A stretch of 64,000 nucleotides of DNA from Streptomyces endophytica. Lineage in GTDB: Bacteria; Actinomycetota; Actinomycetes; Streptomycetales; Streptomycetaceae. The notes under the pieces were generated by a model. That model did no database searches, was not told the origin of the DNA, and saw only the letters and a program-made list of their open reading frames with translations. Positions 46,689 to 55,366 of the stretch are shown piece by piece. Where the stretch lies: positions 6,200,001-6,264,000 of the forward strand of contig NZ_CP110636.1 in the NCBI RefSeq assembly GCF_026153355.1, in the 5' to 3' direction. Each line of letters begins with the position of its first letter. Position 1 is the stretch's first letter. The translations under genes were made by a program, and so were the position numbers.

Positions 46689-47507
46689 ATGACGACTGTT
46701 GCCGCGCCGGCCCCGCCGGAGACGAGCACGGGTGTGGGCGCGCTGCTGCGCGAATGGCGTGACCGGCGCCGGATCAGCCAGCTGGAGCTGGCGCTGCGCG
46801 CCGACTCCTCCGCCCGGCACATCAGCTTCATCGAGACCGGCCGCTCCCGCCCGAGCCAGGAGATGGTGCTCCGCCTGGCCGAACACCTCGACGTGCCGGT
46901 CCGGGAGCGCAACGCGCTGCTGATCGCCGCCGGCTACGCCCCCACCTTCCCCGAGACCCCGCTGGACGACCCCGCCATGGATGCGCTGCGCTCCGGTCTG
47001 GACCGGTTGCTGTCCGGCTACGAGCCGTTCCCCGCGCTGGTGGTCGACGGGCTCTACACCGTCCAGGCGGCGAACCGCGGCATCACCATGCTGCTGGCGG
47101 ACGTCGATCCGGCCCTCCTCCAGCCGCCGCTGAACGCCATGCGGATCACCATGCACCCGGGCGGCCTGGCGCCCCGGATCCGCAACTACCTGGAATGGCG
47201 TGAGCATCTGCTCGGCCAGATGGAGCGCCAGCTGGCCCTGATGCGGTCCGCGCCGCTGCGTGCCCTCTACGAGGAGGTGAGCGGCTATCCGCTGCCCCCG
47301 GGCGGCCGCGAGCGGGCGTCCTTCGGCGGTCAGACCCCGTTCGCCCTGCCGATGATGATCGAGCACGACGGCCGGGTGCTGTCCTTCATCTCGACCATCG
47401 CCACGTTCAACACCCCGATGGACGTGACCGTTTCCGAACTGGCGGTGGAGACCTTCCTCCCTGCCGACCCGGAAACGGTCAGCTATCTGCAGACACCGGC
47501 CGGATAA
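46689..47507 (+). CDS. XRE-family regulator with MmyB-like ligand domain
   Basis: 272 residues. The helix-turn-helix (about 17-75) contains RISQLELALRADSSARHISF and RSRPSQEMVLRLAEHL. The C-terminal MmyB-like domain has YEPFPALVVDGLYTVQAAN and ISTIATFNTPMDVTVSELAVETFLP, a PAS-like pocket that binds fatty acids in related proteins. It is divergent from the pterin dehydratase and convergent with a SnoaL-like gene 12 bases away. Confidence 0.92.
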   Translation: MTTVAAPAPPETSTGVGALLREWRDRRRISQLELALRADSSARHISFIETGRSRPSQEMVLRLAEHLDVPVRERNALLIAAGYAPTFPETPLDDPAMDALRSGLDRLLSGYEPFPALVVDGLYTVQAANRGITMLLADVDPALLQPPLNAMRITMHPGGLAPRIRNYLEWREHLLGQMERQLALMRSAPLRALYEEVSGYPLPPGGRERASFGGQTPFALPMMIEHDGRVLSFISTIATFNTPMDVTVSELAVETFLPADPETVSYLQTPAG

Positions 47508-47519
47508 CGGGCCCGCCCG

Positions 47520-47894
47520 TCACATGGCGGGCACCCGGTCCAGGAACCCCACCACGGTGCGGATCCGCCCGTCGTCGGCCAGCCGCACCACGTCGAACCC
47601 GGCGACCGGCGCCGTGCCGTCCGGCGCCACCAGCTCCCAGCCGAACCGCGCCACGTCGTGGTGCCCGTCCACGTCCCCCAGCTGCCGGAAGACGAACCCC
47701 GGGAACTGCGCGTGCGCCCCGGCGATCACCGCCGCCAGCCCGTCCTGGCCGGCCACGTCGGCCAGCGGGTCGGTGTAGGTGGCCCCCTCGTCGAACGCGG
47801 CGGCGACGGCCTTGCCGAGCGCCTCCTCCTCGGTCGCGTTCCACGCCTCGAAGTAGCGTGCCACCGCGTCCGCGTACCGCTGCTGCTCCGTCAT
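47520..47894 (-). CDS. SnoaL-like / NTF2-fold protein
   Basis: 124 residues with the cone-shaped NTF2 fold pattern: DAVARYFEAWNATEEEALGK, TYTDPLADVAGQDGLA, HDVARFGWELVAPDG and FDVVRLADDGRIRTVVGF. Such proteins bind small hydrophobic molecules or act as cyclases or isomerases. No catalytic assignment is possible. It is convergent with the XRE/MmyB gene, a pairing often seen in Streptomyces. Confidence 0.85.
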   Translation of the reverse strand: MTEQQRYADAVARYFEAWNATEEEALGKAVAAAFDEGATYTDPLADVAGQDGLAAVIAGAHAQFPGFVFRQLGDVDGHHDVARFGWELVAPDGTAPVAGFDVVRLADDGRIRTVVGFLDRVPAM

Positions 47895-48030
47895 GATCTG
47901 CTCCTCGTCACGTTGACACCACGAATGGGATCCCGGTTCGCGGGCCGGAGTGCGCCGGCCCGTGAACCGATGCCCTCAGCTTGCCGGGCGGCGCGGCCGG
48001 GGTCGATGACGTCCGAGGTAATGGCCCTCG

Positions 48031-49014
48031 TCAGCGGGGGTGCGCGGCGCGCAACGGCTGCCACCAGCCGGGGTTGTCGCGGTACCAGGCGACGGTGCGC
48101 AGCAGTCCGGTGCGGAACGGCACCTCGGGGGCGTAGCCCAGCGCGCGCAGTTTGCGGTCGTCGAGGGCGTAGCGGCGGTCGTGGCCGGGCCGGTCGGCGA
48201 CGTGGCGGATCCGGTCCGAGCCGGCGCCGCAGGCGTCCAGCAGCAGCTCGGTCAGGTCCAGATTGGTCAACTCCTCGCCGCCGCCTATGTGGTAGACCTC
48301 GCCGGGGCGGCCCCGTTCCAGTACGAGCTGGATGCCGCGGCAGTGGTCGTCGACGTGCAGCCAGTCGCGGACGTGCCGGCCGTCGCCGTAGAGCGGCACG
48401 GTCCCGCCGGACAGCAGGGAGGTCACGAACAGCGGGATGACCTTCTCCGGGTACTGGTACGGCCCGTAGTTGTTGCTGCAGCGGGTGATGCTGGCGTCCA
48501 GTCCGTGGGTGCGGGCGTAGGACCGGACGAGGAGGTCGGCGCTCGCCTTGGTCGCCGCGTAGGGCGAGTTGGGCAGCAGCGGGCTCTCCTCGGTCCACGC
48601 GCCGTCCTCGATGGAGCCGTACACCTCGTCGGTGGAGATCTGGACGAAGCGCGGCACGCCGGTCCGGCGCACCGCTTCCAGGAGGGTGTGGGTGCCGAGC
48701 ACGTTGGTGCGGACGAAGGCGTCCGCACCGGCTATGGAGCGGTCGACATGGGACTCCGCGGCGAAGTTGACCACCGCGTCGTGCCCGGGCAGCAGGTCGG
48801 CGAGCAGCGGGCCGTCGCAGATGTCGCCCCGGACGAAGGTGAAGCCGGGGTGGTCGCGCACCGGGGCGAGGTTGGCGGGGTTGCCGGCGTAGGTGAGCTT
48901 GTCCAGCACGGTGACCCGGACGTCCCCGGCGCCAGGGTACGCCCCGCCCAGCAGGCCGCGCACGTAGTGCGAGCCGATGAACCCGGCGGCACCGGTGACC
49001 AGCAGGCGCGTCAC
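48031..49014 (-). CDS. rfbB: dTDP-glucose 4,6-dehydratase
   Basis: 327 residues, a short-chain dehydrogenase. The NAD site is TGAAGFIGSHYVRG (about 7-20). The catalytic residues Thr128, Asp129, Glu130 lie in ISTDEVYG, and Tyr152/Lys156 in PYAATKASAD. CSNNYGPYQYPEKVIPLF is the sugar-nucleotide region. It makes dTDP-4-keto-6-deoxyglucose for rhamnose and other deoxysugars. No other rfb or glycosyltransferase gene is in the window. It follows the permease gene by 45 bases on the same strand. Confidence 0.94.
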   Translation of the reverse strand: MTRLLVTGAAGFIGSHYVRGLLGGAYPGAGDVRVTVLDKLTYAGNPANLAPVRDHPGFTFVRGDICDGPLLADLLPGHDAVVNFAAESHVDRSIAGADAFVRTNVLGTHTLLEAVRRTGVPRFVQISTDEVYGSIEDGAWTEESPLLPNSPYAATKASADLLVRSYARTHGLDASITRCSNNYGPYQYPEKVIPLFVTSLLSGGTVPLYGDGRHVRDWLHVDDHCRGIQLVLERGRPGEVYHIGGGEELTNLDLTELLLDACGAGSDRIRHVADRPGHDRRYALDDRKLRALGYAPEVPFRTGLLRTVAWYRDNPGWWQPLRAAHPR

Positions 49015-49059
49015 GGTGTCCGCTCCGTCGGGGCGTCCGGGGCAGGGGCCCCGGTGCGG

Positions 49060-50448
49060 TCACCCGGCAAGGCGCGCGGGCTCCTGGTCGTCCGTGCGGG
49101 CGGCTCCGGGGCCCGCCGGGTCGGTCGTGGCGGTCTGGCGGGTGGTGCGGCGGGCGGCCATCCAGGCGTAGACGAGGATGCCGGCGAAGAGGAACAGCAC
49201 GCCCTGGTAGATGGCGGCGTAGCCGGCGCCGGCGACGAGCCAGAAGGTGAAGCCGAAGGCGGCCAGCGCGAGGGTCAGGTCGCGGGCGAAGCGGGCCGGG
49301 CGGACCTGGTCGCGGCGGCCGGTGAGGAGGAAGTAGACCTGGGCGCCGGCGGCGAGGAGGTAGGGGACGGTGGCGGAGAAGGTGGTGATCAGCACCAGGA
49401 TCTGGAAGACGCCGCCGGTGCCGAGGACGTAGTTGACGACGGTCAGCGCGCTGGCCAGGATGCCGGCGGCGAGCACGCCGAAGGTGGGGACGCCGCGGCG
49501 CTTGATCAGGAACGGCGCGGGGAAGAGGCCGTCCTTGGCGGCGGCGTACGGCGACTGGGCGCTCATCAGCGTCCAGCCGTTGAGCGCGCCGATGATCGAG
49601 ACGACGGCGGCGCCGGCGACGAGGGTGCCGCCCCAGTGGCCGCCGAACATCGCGTTCACCGCGTCCGAGAAGGGCGCCGTGGAGTTCACCAGCTTGGTGT
49701 GCGCGACGGTCCCGAAGACCGCGACGGTGCCCAGCAGGTAGACGACGGCGGCGCCGACGGTGCCGAGGACGGTGGCCCGGCCGACGTTGCGCTCCGGGTC
49801 GCGGACCTCGCCGGCGCTCATCGCCGCGGACTCCACGCCGACGTAGGAGTAGAGCAGGAGCGCGGCGGCGGCGGACATCCCGCCGAGTGCGCTGCCGTGG
49901 CCGGCGTGGAACGGGCCCAGGTTGTGCGGGTCGAAGAAGAAGAGGCCGACGACCGCGATGAAGAGCAGCGGGACGAACTTGAGGACCGTGGAGACCAGTT
50001 GGACGGCGCCCACGTAGCGGGTGCCGGCGAAGTTGGCGAGGGCCGGGAGCCAGAGGGCGGCCAGCGCGACCAGGAGGTCGGTGCCGGCGGAGGCGTGGCC
50101 GGGGACGAGGACGTGCACATAGCCGACGGCGGCGACCGCGAGGGCGGCGTTGCTGACCCAGGTCATCGTCCAGTACGACCAGGCCGAGAGGAAGCCGGCG
50201 AAGTCGCCGAACGCCTCGCGCGCGTAGACGTAGGGCCCTCCGGTGTCCGGGTGGCGCTCGGCGAGCCGGCCGAAGACCAGGGCGAGGGCGACCGCACCGA
50301 GGGTGAGCACGCCGAAGGCGACCAGGCTGACCGTGCCGAAGGGGGCCACGGAAGCCGGGAGGAGGAAGATGCCGCCGCCGATGATGTTGCCCATCACCAG
50401 GCAGGTGGCGGTTCCGAGACCGAAGCGGCGGGTGTGCCGGTCGTGCAT
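49060..50448 (-). CDS. APC-family amino acid permease
   Basis: 462 residues from the ATG at 50448. An upstream GTG at 50481 adds 11. Twelve membrane helices are evident. Family blocks include LVMGNIIGGGIFLLP near the start, the AERHPDTGGPYVYAREAFG loop and YSYVGVESAAMSAGEVRDPERN. This resembles the basic amino acid/polyamine antiporter branch, but the substrate is not determined. The C-terminal 30 residues are hydrophilic. Confidence 0.9.
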   Translation of the reverse strand: MHDRHTRRFGLGTATCLVMGNIIGGGIFLLPASVAPFGTVSLVAFGVLTLGAVALALVFGRLAERHPDTGGPYVYAREAFGDFAGFLSAWSYWTMTWVSNAALAVAAVGYVHVLVPGHASAGTDLLVALAALWLPALANFAGTRYVGAVQLVSTVLKFVPLLFIAVVGLFFFDPHNLGPFHAGHGSALGGMSAAAALLLYSYVGVESAAMSAGEVRDPERNVGRATVLGTVGAAVVYLLGTVAVFGTVAHTKLVNSTAPFSDAVNAMFGGHWGGTLVAGAAVVSIIGALNGWTLMSAQSPYAAAKDGLFPAPFLIKRRGVPTFGVLAAGILASALTVVNYVLGTGGVFQILVLITTFSATVPYLLAAGAQVYFLLTGRRDQVRPARFARDLTLALAAFGFTFWLVAGAGYAAIYQGVLFLFAGILVYAWMAARRTTRQTATTDPAGPGAARTDDQEPARLAG

Positions 50449-50699
50449 GGCGTGGTGGGCCTCTCGTCGTGCGCGGTGCACCCGGGGTTACCGAGCACCG
50501 GTAATGGTCGGCGATCGAACGGCCGGGGCCCAAATCAACGGGATTTGTGCGGCGGAGGGTGGCCCGGCGCGGCAAAACCTTCGGGGGGCGGGGCATCGGA
50601 CCGCAGTTCGTCCGCGGGGCGCCCGGCGGATCAGGTCGCCGGTGACCACCGCGACGCACCGGGGAGCCGTCCACCGCGGTCCCGCCCGTACCGGCCCCG

Positions 50700-51865
50700 T
50701 CAGCGCTCCGCCAGTACCCGGGACGCCCCCACGGCCAGGTCCCACAGGTCCTCGCGGGGGCGGCCGGTCGCCTCCCAGGCGGCGCGGACCCGGCGCAGCG
50801 GTTCCAGCGGCGGCTCGCCGGAGAGCAGGAACGTCGACCAGTGCATCGGCACCAGGGCCCGGGCGCCCAGGTCCTGGCAGGCCCGTACCGCCTCCTCGGG
50901 GTCGGTGTGCACCGGTCGCAGCATCCAGCGCGGGTCGTAGGCGCCGATCGGCAGCAGGGCCAGGTCGATGCCCGGGTAGCGGCGGCCGATCTCCTCGAAC
51001 CAGTGGCCGTAGCCGGTGTCCCCGGCGAAGTGGACCCGCCGGCCGTCGGGGCGGTGAGCAGCCAGCCGCCCCACAGGGAGCGGCAGGTGTCGGTGAGGGT
51101 GCGCTTGCTCCAGTGGTGGGCGGGGACGAAGTCGAGGCGCACCGGGCCGCCGGGCGCGGGGAGTTCGACCGCCTCCCACCAGTCCAGGTCGGTGACGTGG
51201 CGGAAGCCGCGCCGGCGGGCCCAGCAGGCCAGTCCGGCGGGCAGCAGCAGCGGGGTGTGCCGGGGCAACCGCTTGAGGGTGGGGATGTCGAGGTGGTCGT
51301 AGTGGTTGTGGCTGATGAGGACGGCGTCGACCGGCGGCAGGTCCTCCCAGCGGACGCCGACGGGGGTGACCCGGGGCGGGGTGCCGAGGATCTTGCGGGA
51401 CCAGACCGGGTCGGTCAGGAGGGTCAGTCCGGCGATCCGGATGACCCAGCTGGCGTGGCCGGCCCAGGTGAGGGCGACGGTGGTGGGGCCGGCGGCCGGC
51501 AGCGGACCGGGCTCGAACGGCAGCTGCTGGATCTCCCGCAGGGTCTCGGGTGCCGGGCGCAGCTTGCCCTCGCGGGCGATCCGGGCCAGCGCGCGGACGC
51601 CGGGCAGCGGGGCGGTCAGCCGGTCGGTGAAGTCCCGCGGCCAGGTGCGGGTTTCGCCCAGCGGGCGGGGCTCGGAGAGGGGCGACGGGGTGTCGGTGAC
51701 CGGTGCCCGGCCGACGGCGGCCGCACCTGCGGCCGGGGCGGTGCCGGGGGCCGCCGCTCCCCCGTCCGGTCCGGTGCCGGTGCCCGGTCCGGTGCCGGTG
51801 CCCGGTCCGGTGCCGCCCCGGTCGGCGGACTGCTCGGCGAGGGAGCGCTCGGTCTGTTCGGTCAT
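50700..51865 (-). pseudogene. metallo-beta-lactamase-fold hydrolase (UlaG/NAPE-PLD-like), broken by a 1-base deletion
   Basis: The zinc motif SHNHYDHLD (HxHxDH), the GHASW strand and PAHHWS are present, then FAGDTGYGHWF after a frame break at 51048-51051 (four G on the plus strand where five restore TAPDGRRVHFAGDTG). Restored length is 388 residues. The fold and motif order match the NAPE-PLD/RomA-like branch, which hydrolyses phosphodiesters or lactones. The N-terminal 70 residues are low complexity, with Gly-Thr-Gly-Pro repeats. The start ATG at 51865 has GGAG seven bases before. Confidence 0.87.
51768..51815. repeat. 18-bp coding tandem repeat
   Basis: The unit GGTCCGGTGCCGGTGCCC occurs two and a half times and encodes the Gly-Thr-Gly-Pro low-complexity N-terminus of the metallo-beta-lactamase-fold protein. 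Such repeats often vary in number. Confidence 0.75.
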
Positions 51866-51933
51866 CGAGGGGCTCCATTCGGTGGACAGAACCGGGGCGG
51901 TTCGGAACGGGGTCGGGGCGCGGGTGCGGCGGA

Positions 51934-53148
51934 TCAGCCGTCGCCGGCGGCCGTGAGCGCGGCCAGGGCATGCGAGAGGGCGGTCAACGCCTCGGTGATG
52001 TGCGGGAGTTCCAGCGGGTCGGGAGCGTCCAGGACGCGTTGCCGCAGCTCCTGGTCGGCGCCCAGCAGGGCCTCGGCGCCCAGCCGGACCCGCAGCGCGC
52101 CCGGGTCGTCGCCGAAGCGGTGCCCGCCGCGCGCCGCCCAGGGCGCCAACGCCCGTTCCAGCGCGCCGGATTCGGTGATGCCATGGGTGGTGAGGGGGCG
52201 CCGCAGCGGTTCCAGGTCGGCGTAGAGGTGGCTGCCGGCGCGCGGTGGCCGGCAGAGGGCGCCCGCCTCGGTGAGGGTGTGGTGGAGGGCGGCGGTGAGC
52301 ACGCCGTGGATCCGGGCGACGGTGGCCGTCCGGGCCCGTACGGTGTCGGGCTCGCCGAGCGCATGGGTCACGGCGCGGGCGAGCGGCCCCGGCAGCGGGC
52401 TGCGGAGCGCGCCGAGCGCCTCCAGGGTCGCGGTGCGCAGCTCGGCGCCCGGGCCGGTATCCGGGAAGCGGGCCAGCGCGGCGGGCCAGGAGGCGGGCAG
52501 CAGCGTGGCGCGCAGGTCGCTGATCACCACGACCTCGCCGGGCAGCATCTCGGCGGGGCTGAGCAGCACGGTGTCGTGCGGTTCGTGCAGCAGATCGCGG
52601 CGGGTCTCGTCGCTGAGGACCCACAGGCCCTCCTCGGCCGCCGCCTCGCACACCTCGTGCAGCTGCTCGGGCGCGGGGCAGGTGCCGGTCGGGTCGTCGG
52701 GGACGGAGAGCACCAGCACCCGCGGGGGGTCGCCGTGCTCGCGGGCCCGGCGGACGGTCTCCAGCAGCGCGAACGGGTCGGGCAGCCCGCCGGACTCCGC
52801 GGGCACCGGCGCCCGGTGCACCGCCCGGCCGAGCAGCCGGGCGGGGGGTGCGTACGACTCGGAGCAGGGCCGGGGCAGGACCACGGCGCCGTCGGCGGCG
52901 GCGTACAGCGCGAGCAGCAGCGGGGCCGCCCCGGGCGCGGCGAGGATCTGGCCGGGACCGGTGGCCAGGCCGCGGCGTTCCCAGTAGCCGGCGGCGGCGG
53001 AGCGCAGCGGGGCGCCGCCGCCGGGGGGTTCGGCGTCGGTACGGCCGGCGGCCGCGGCGAGGTGCGCGACGAGGTCCGGCAGGACCGGCAGGCCCACCGG
53101 CGGGTCCGGGTCCGGCTCAGGCCGCGGATCGGGGGCGGTCCGCTGCAT
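51934..53148 (-). CDS. aminotransferase class I/II-fold protein with no lysine
   Basis: 404 residues with the class I/II fold order: YWERRGLATGPGQILAAPGA, VVLPRPCSESYAPPARLLGR, VLVLSVPDDPTGTCPAPEQL and GLWVLSDETRRDLLH. Where fold-type I enzymes carry the PLP lysine (after VYLRSLSK-type sequence) this protein has VVVISDLRATLLPASWPAAL. There is no Lys anywhere in the translation, so a Schiff base with PLP cannot form. Many His and Arg remain. The ATG at 53148 has GTGGAGG before it. A non-enzymatic or non-covalent PLP-binding role is inferred. Upstream starts would not add a lysine in the conserved part. Confidence 0.8.
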   Translation of the reverse strand: MQRTAPDPRPEPDPDPPVGLPVLPDLVAHLAAAAGRTDAEPPGGGAPLRSAAAGYWERRGLATGPGQILAAPGAAPLLLALYAAADGAVVLPRPCSESYAPPARLLGRAVHRAPVPAESGGLPDPFALLETVRRAREHGDPPRVLVLSVPDDPTGTCPAPEQLHEVCEAAAEEGLWVLSDETRRDLLHEPHDTVLLSPAEMLPGEVVVISDLRATLLPASWPAALARFPDTGPGAELRTATLEALGALRSPLPGPLARAVTHALGEPDTVRARTATVARIHGVLTAALHHTLTEAGALCRPPRAGSHLYADLEPLRRPLTTHGITESGALERALAPWAARGGHRFGDDPGALRVRLGAEALLGADQELRQRVLDAPDPLELPHITEALTALSHALAALTAAGDG

Positions 53149-53265
53149 CCGTACCTCCACTCCACGACGGCGGGTCGATCGTGGGCCCATCACATGATGG
53201 GCGGCCCCGTCCACCTTCGCAGATCGCGCCGGTGCCGCCCGGGGGCGACACGTCAGCGACCGGGC

Positions 53266-53712
53266 CTAATGGCCGGTGCCGCCCGCCCGCTCGTAGCGGT
53301 GCACCGTCACCCTCTCCTCCGCTCCCCAGTCCTGCCGCTCGGTGCCGTGGCGGACCCAGCCGCGCCGCTCGTAGAGGGCGATGGCCGCGGCGTCGGTGGC
53401 CTTCACCTCCAGTACGGGGCGCAGGCCGCGGGCCGCCGCGGCGTCCTCGACGGCACCGAGCAGACGTCCGCCGTGGCCCGCGCCGCGGGCTCCGGGGGCG
53501 ACGTAGAGCCGGCTGACCTCGCGGCCGCACAGGGCGCCGTGGCCGACGATCCGGCCGGCCGACAGGGCGACCCAGGCGGCGGTCAGTCCGTCGGGGGTCA
53601 GCCAGCGCGCCGGGTCGTCCGGCCAGTGGTGCGGATATCCGCTGTGCGCGTGGACCTCGGCCAGTACGGCCGTGCACGCGTCGAGGTCGGTGGGCCTGCG
53701 TCTCCTCAGCAC
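53266..53712 (-). CDS. GNAT-family N-acetyltransferase
   Basis: 148 residues starting at GTG 53712 (weak ribosome site). The acetyl-CoA loop is VSRLYVAPGARGAGHGGRLL, with the later ALYERRGW typical of small-molecule or peptide acetyltransferases. PHHWPDDPARWL near the start is common in actinomycete members. Substrate unknown. It is divergent from the lipid phosphatase-kinase gene by about 48 bases. Confidence 0.88.
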   Translation of the reverse strand: MLRRRRPTDLDACTAVLAEVHAHSGYPHHWPDDPARWLTPDGLTAAWVALSAGRIVGHGALCGREVSRLYVAPGARGAGHGGRLLGAVEDAAAARGLRPVLEVKATDAAAIALYERRGWVRHGTERQDWGAEERVTVHRYERAGGTGH

Positions 53713-53760
53713 CGGATGATGGAAGCACAGTTCCGGGCGGGAGGGGGTAGGAGGTGCCGC

Positions 53761-55242
53761 ATGCGAACGCTCTTGAGCAACCTCGACCGGCGGACCTTCC
53801 ACCTGATCGCCACCCGCGAGTGGCCCGGGGCCCAGCGGGTGCTGCCGCGGCTGACCCGCAGCGCCAATCACGGGCTGCTGTGGTTCGGCATCGCGGCGGG
53901 TGCGGCGGCGCTGGGCGGGCGGCCGGCGCGGCGGGCCGCACTGCGCGGGGTGGCGTCCCTGGCGGTGGCCTCGGCCACGGTGAACACGCTGGGCAAGCGC
54001 TCGGTGCGCCGGCAGCGGCCGCTGCTGGACGCGGTGCCGGTGATACGGCAGCTGACCCGCCAGCCGTTCACCTCGTCCTTCCCGTCCGGGCACGCCGCGT
54101 CGGCGGCGGCGTTCGCGACCGGGGTGTTCTTCGAGAACAAGTGGTGGGGCCTGGCGCTGGCGCCGGTCGCCGCCTCGGTGGCGTTCTCCCGCATCTATAC
54201 GGGTGTGCACTATCCGGGTGATGTGCTGGCGGGTGCCGCGCTGGGCGCGGGTGCGGCGTTCGCGGTGCGGGGCCTGGCGCCGACCCGCGCGCAGCTGGCG
54301 CCGCCGGCCCGGCCGCGTGCCGAGGCGCCCGCGCTGCCCGGCGGCCGGGGGCTGGTCGTGGTGGCGAACCCGGCCTCCGGGCAGCGCACGGGACAGCGCC
54401 CGGACCGGGCCGCCGAGGTGCACGCGGTGCTGCCGGAGGCCGAGGTCGTCATGTGTGACGGGCCGGCCGGGCAGCCGATGGACGAGGCGCTGGAGGCCGC
54501 CGCGGAGCGGGCCCGGGAGCTGGGCGGCGCGCTGGGGGTGGTCGGCGGGGACGGCACGGTCAACGCCGCGGCGACGGTCGCGGTGCGGCACGGGTTGCCG
54601 CTGGCGGTGCTGCCCGGCGGCACCGCCAACCACTTCGCGTACGACCTGGGGATCGAGAGCTTCACGGCCGCGGCGCGGGCCGTGGAGAGCGGGGAGGCGG
54701 TCGCGGTCGATGTGGCGCGCTTCCGGACCGGCCCGCACCGGGAGGGCCGGTATTTCCTCAACACCTTTTCGGTGGGCGTCTATCCGGAGCTGGTGCGGAT
54801 CCGGGAGCGCTGGGCGGGCCGGATCGGTGCCTGGCCGGCGGGGGTGCTGGCGGCGTGGGAGGTGCTGCGCTCCGCGGAACCGATGTCGGTGCGGATCGGC
54901 GGCGAACGGCGCTCGGTCTGGCTGCTGTTCGTGGGCAACTGCCAGTACCGGGGCCTGGGTTTCGCGCCGGTGCGCCGGCACGACCTGGCGGACGGGGTGC
55001 TGGACGTACGGGTGGTGCACGGTGGCCGACTGGCCCGCACCCGGCTGCTCGCCGCGGCCCTGATGGGCACTCCGCACCGTTCGCCGGTGCTCGGTGAGGC
55101 GCGGCTGCCGCGGCTGCGGATCGGCGGGCTCGGGGACACCGCGGCGGTCGCGTACGACGGTGAAGTGGCCGTGTCCGGCGGCGAGTTGACGCTGGAGAAG
55201 GAGCGCGAGGCACTGACGGTGTACCGGCTGCTGCCCGACTGA
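53761..55242 (+). CDS. PAP2 phosphatase and diacylglycerol kinase fusion protein
   Basis: 493 residues with two modules. Residues 1-185 are a membrane PAP2 phosphatase with KRSVRRQRPL, PSGHAASAAA and SRIYTGVHYPGDVLAG as its three motifs. Residues 195-490 are a lipid/diacylglycerol kinase with VVGGDGTVNAA and LPGGTANHFAYDLGI. Such fusions are common in actinomycetes and would interconvert phosphatidate and diacylglycerol or act on related lipids. GGAGG is seven bases before the ATG. Confidence 0.92.
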   Translation: MRTLLSNLDRRTFHLIATREWPGAQRVLPRLTRSANHGLLWFGIAAGAAALGGRPARRAALRGVASLAVASATVNTLGKRSVRRQRPLLDAVPVIRQLTRQPFTSSFPSGHAASAAAFATGVFFENKWWGLALAPVAASVAFSRIYTGVHYPGDVLAGAALGAGAAFAVRGLAPTRAQLAPPARPRAEAPALPGGRGLVVVANPASGQRTGQRPDRAAEVHAVLPEAEVVMCDGPAGQPMDEALEAAAERARELGGALGVVGGDGTVNAAATVAVRHGLPLAVLPGGTANHFAYDLGIESFTAAARAVESGEAVAVDVARFRTGPHREGRYFLNTFSVGVYPELVRIRERWAGRIGAWPAGVLAAWEVLRSAEPMSVRIGGERRSVWLLFVGNCQYRGLGFAPVRRHDLADGVLDVRVVHGGRLARTRLLAAALMGTPHRSPVLGEARLPRLRIGGLGDTAAVAYDGEVAVSGGELTLEKEREALTVYRLLPD

Positions 55243-55281
55243 GCGGAGCCCGGCGGGGCGGACACAGCCGGCCAGCCCCCG

Positions 55282-55315
55282 CTCGTATCTTGAGACGGGA
55301 CTCTCAAGATACGAG
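55282..55315. promoter_or_regulatory. 34-bp near-symmetric operator or hairpin
   Basis: Two perfectly complementary 14-base arms, CTCGTATCTTGAGA and TCTCAAGATACGAG, are separated by CGGGAC. The site is AT-rich against its surroundings. It lies 40 bases after the kinase stop and 52 before the methyltransferase start. The TATCTTGA/TCAAGATA halves look like a regulator site. A terminator for the upstream gene is also possible. Confidence 0.6.
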
Positions 55316-55366
55316 ATCGACGCGTACCGTGTGGGTGTCACACCGACGCATGCGAAGGAGTGCCCC

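Noticed and set aside
48031..49014. Deoxysugar or antibiotic biosynthetic cluster around the dTDP-glucose dehydratase
   Set aside because: No nucleotidyltransferase, epimerase, reductase, glycosyltransferase, PKS or NRPS gene is near it.
47891..52651. A 1586-codon open frame on the minus strand
   Set aside because: Most of it is a shadow of the dehydratase, permease and aminotransferase-fold genes in another frame. Only the part encoding the first half of the metallo-beta-lactamase-fold protein is real.
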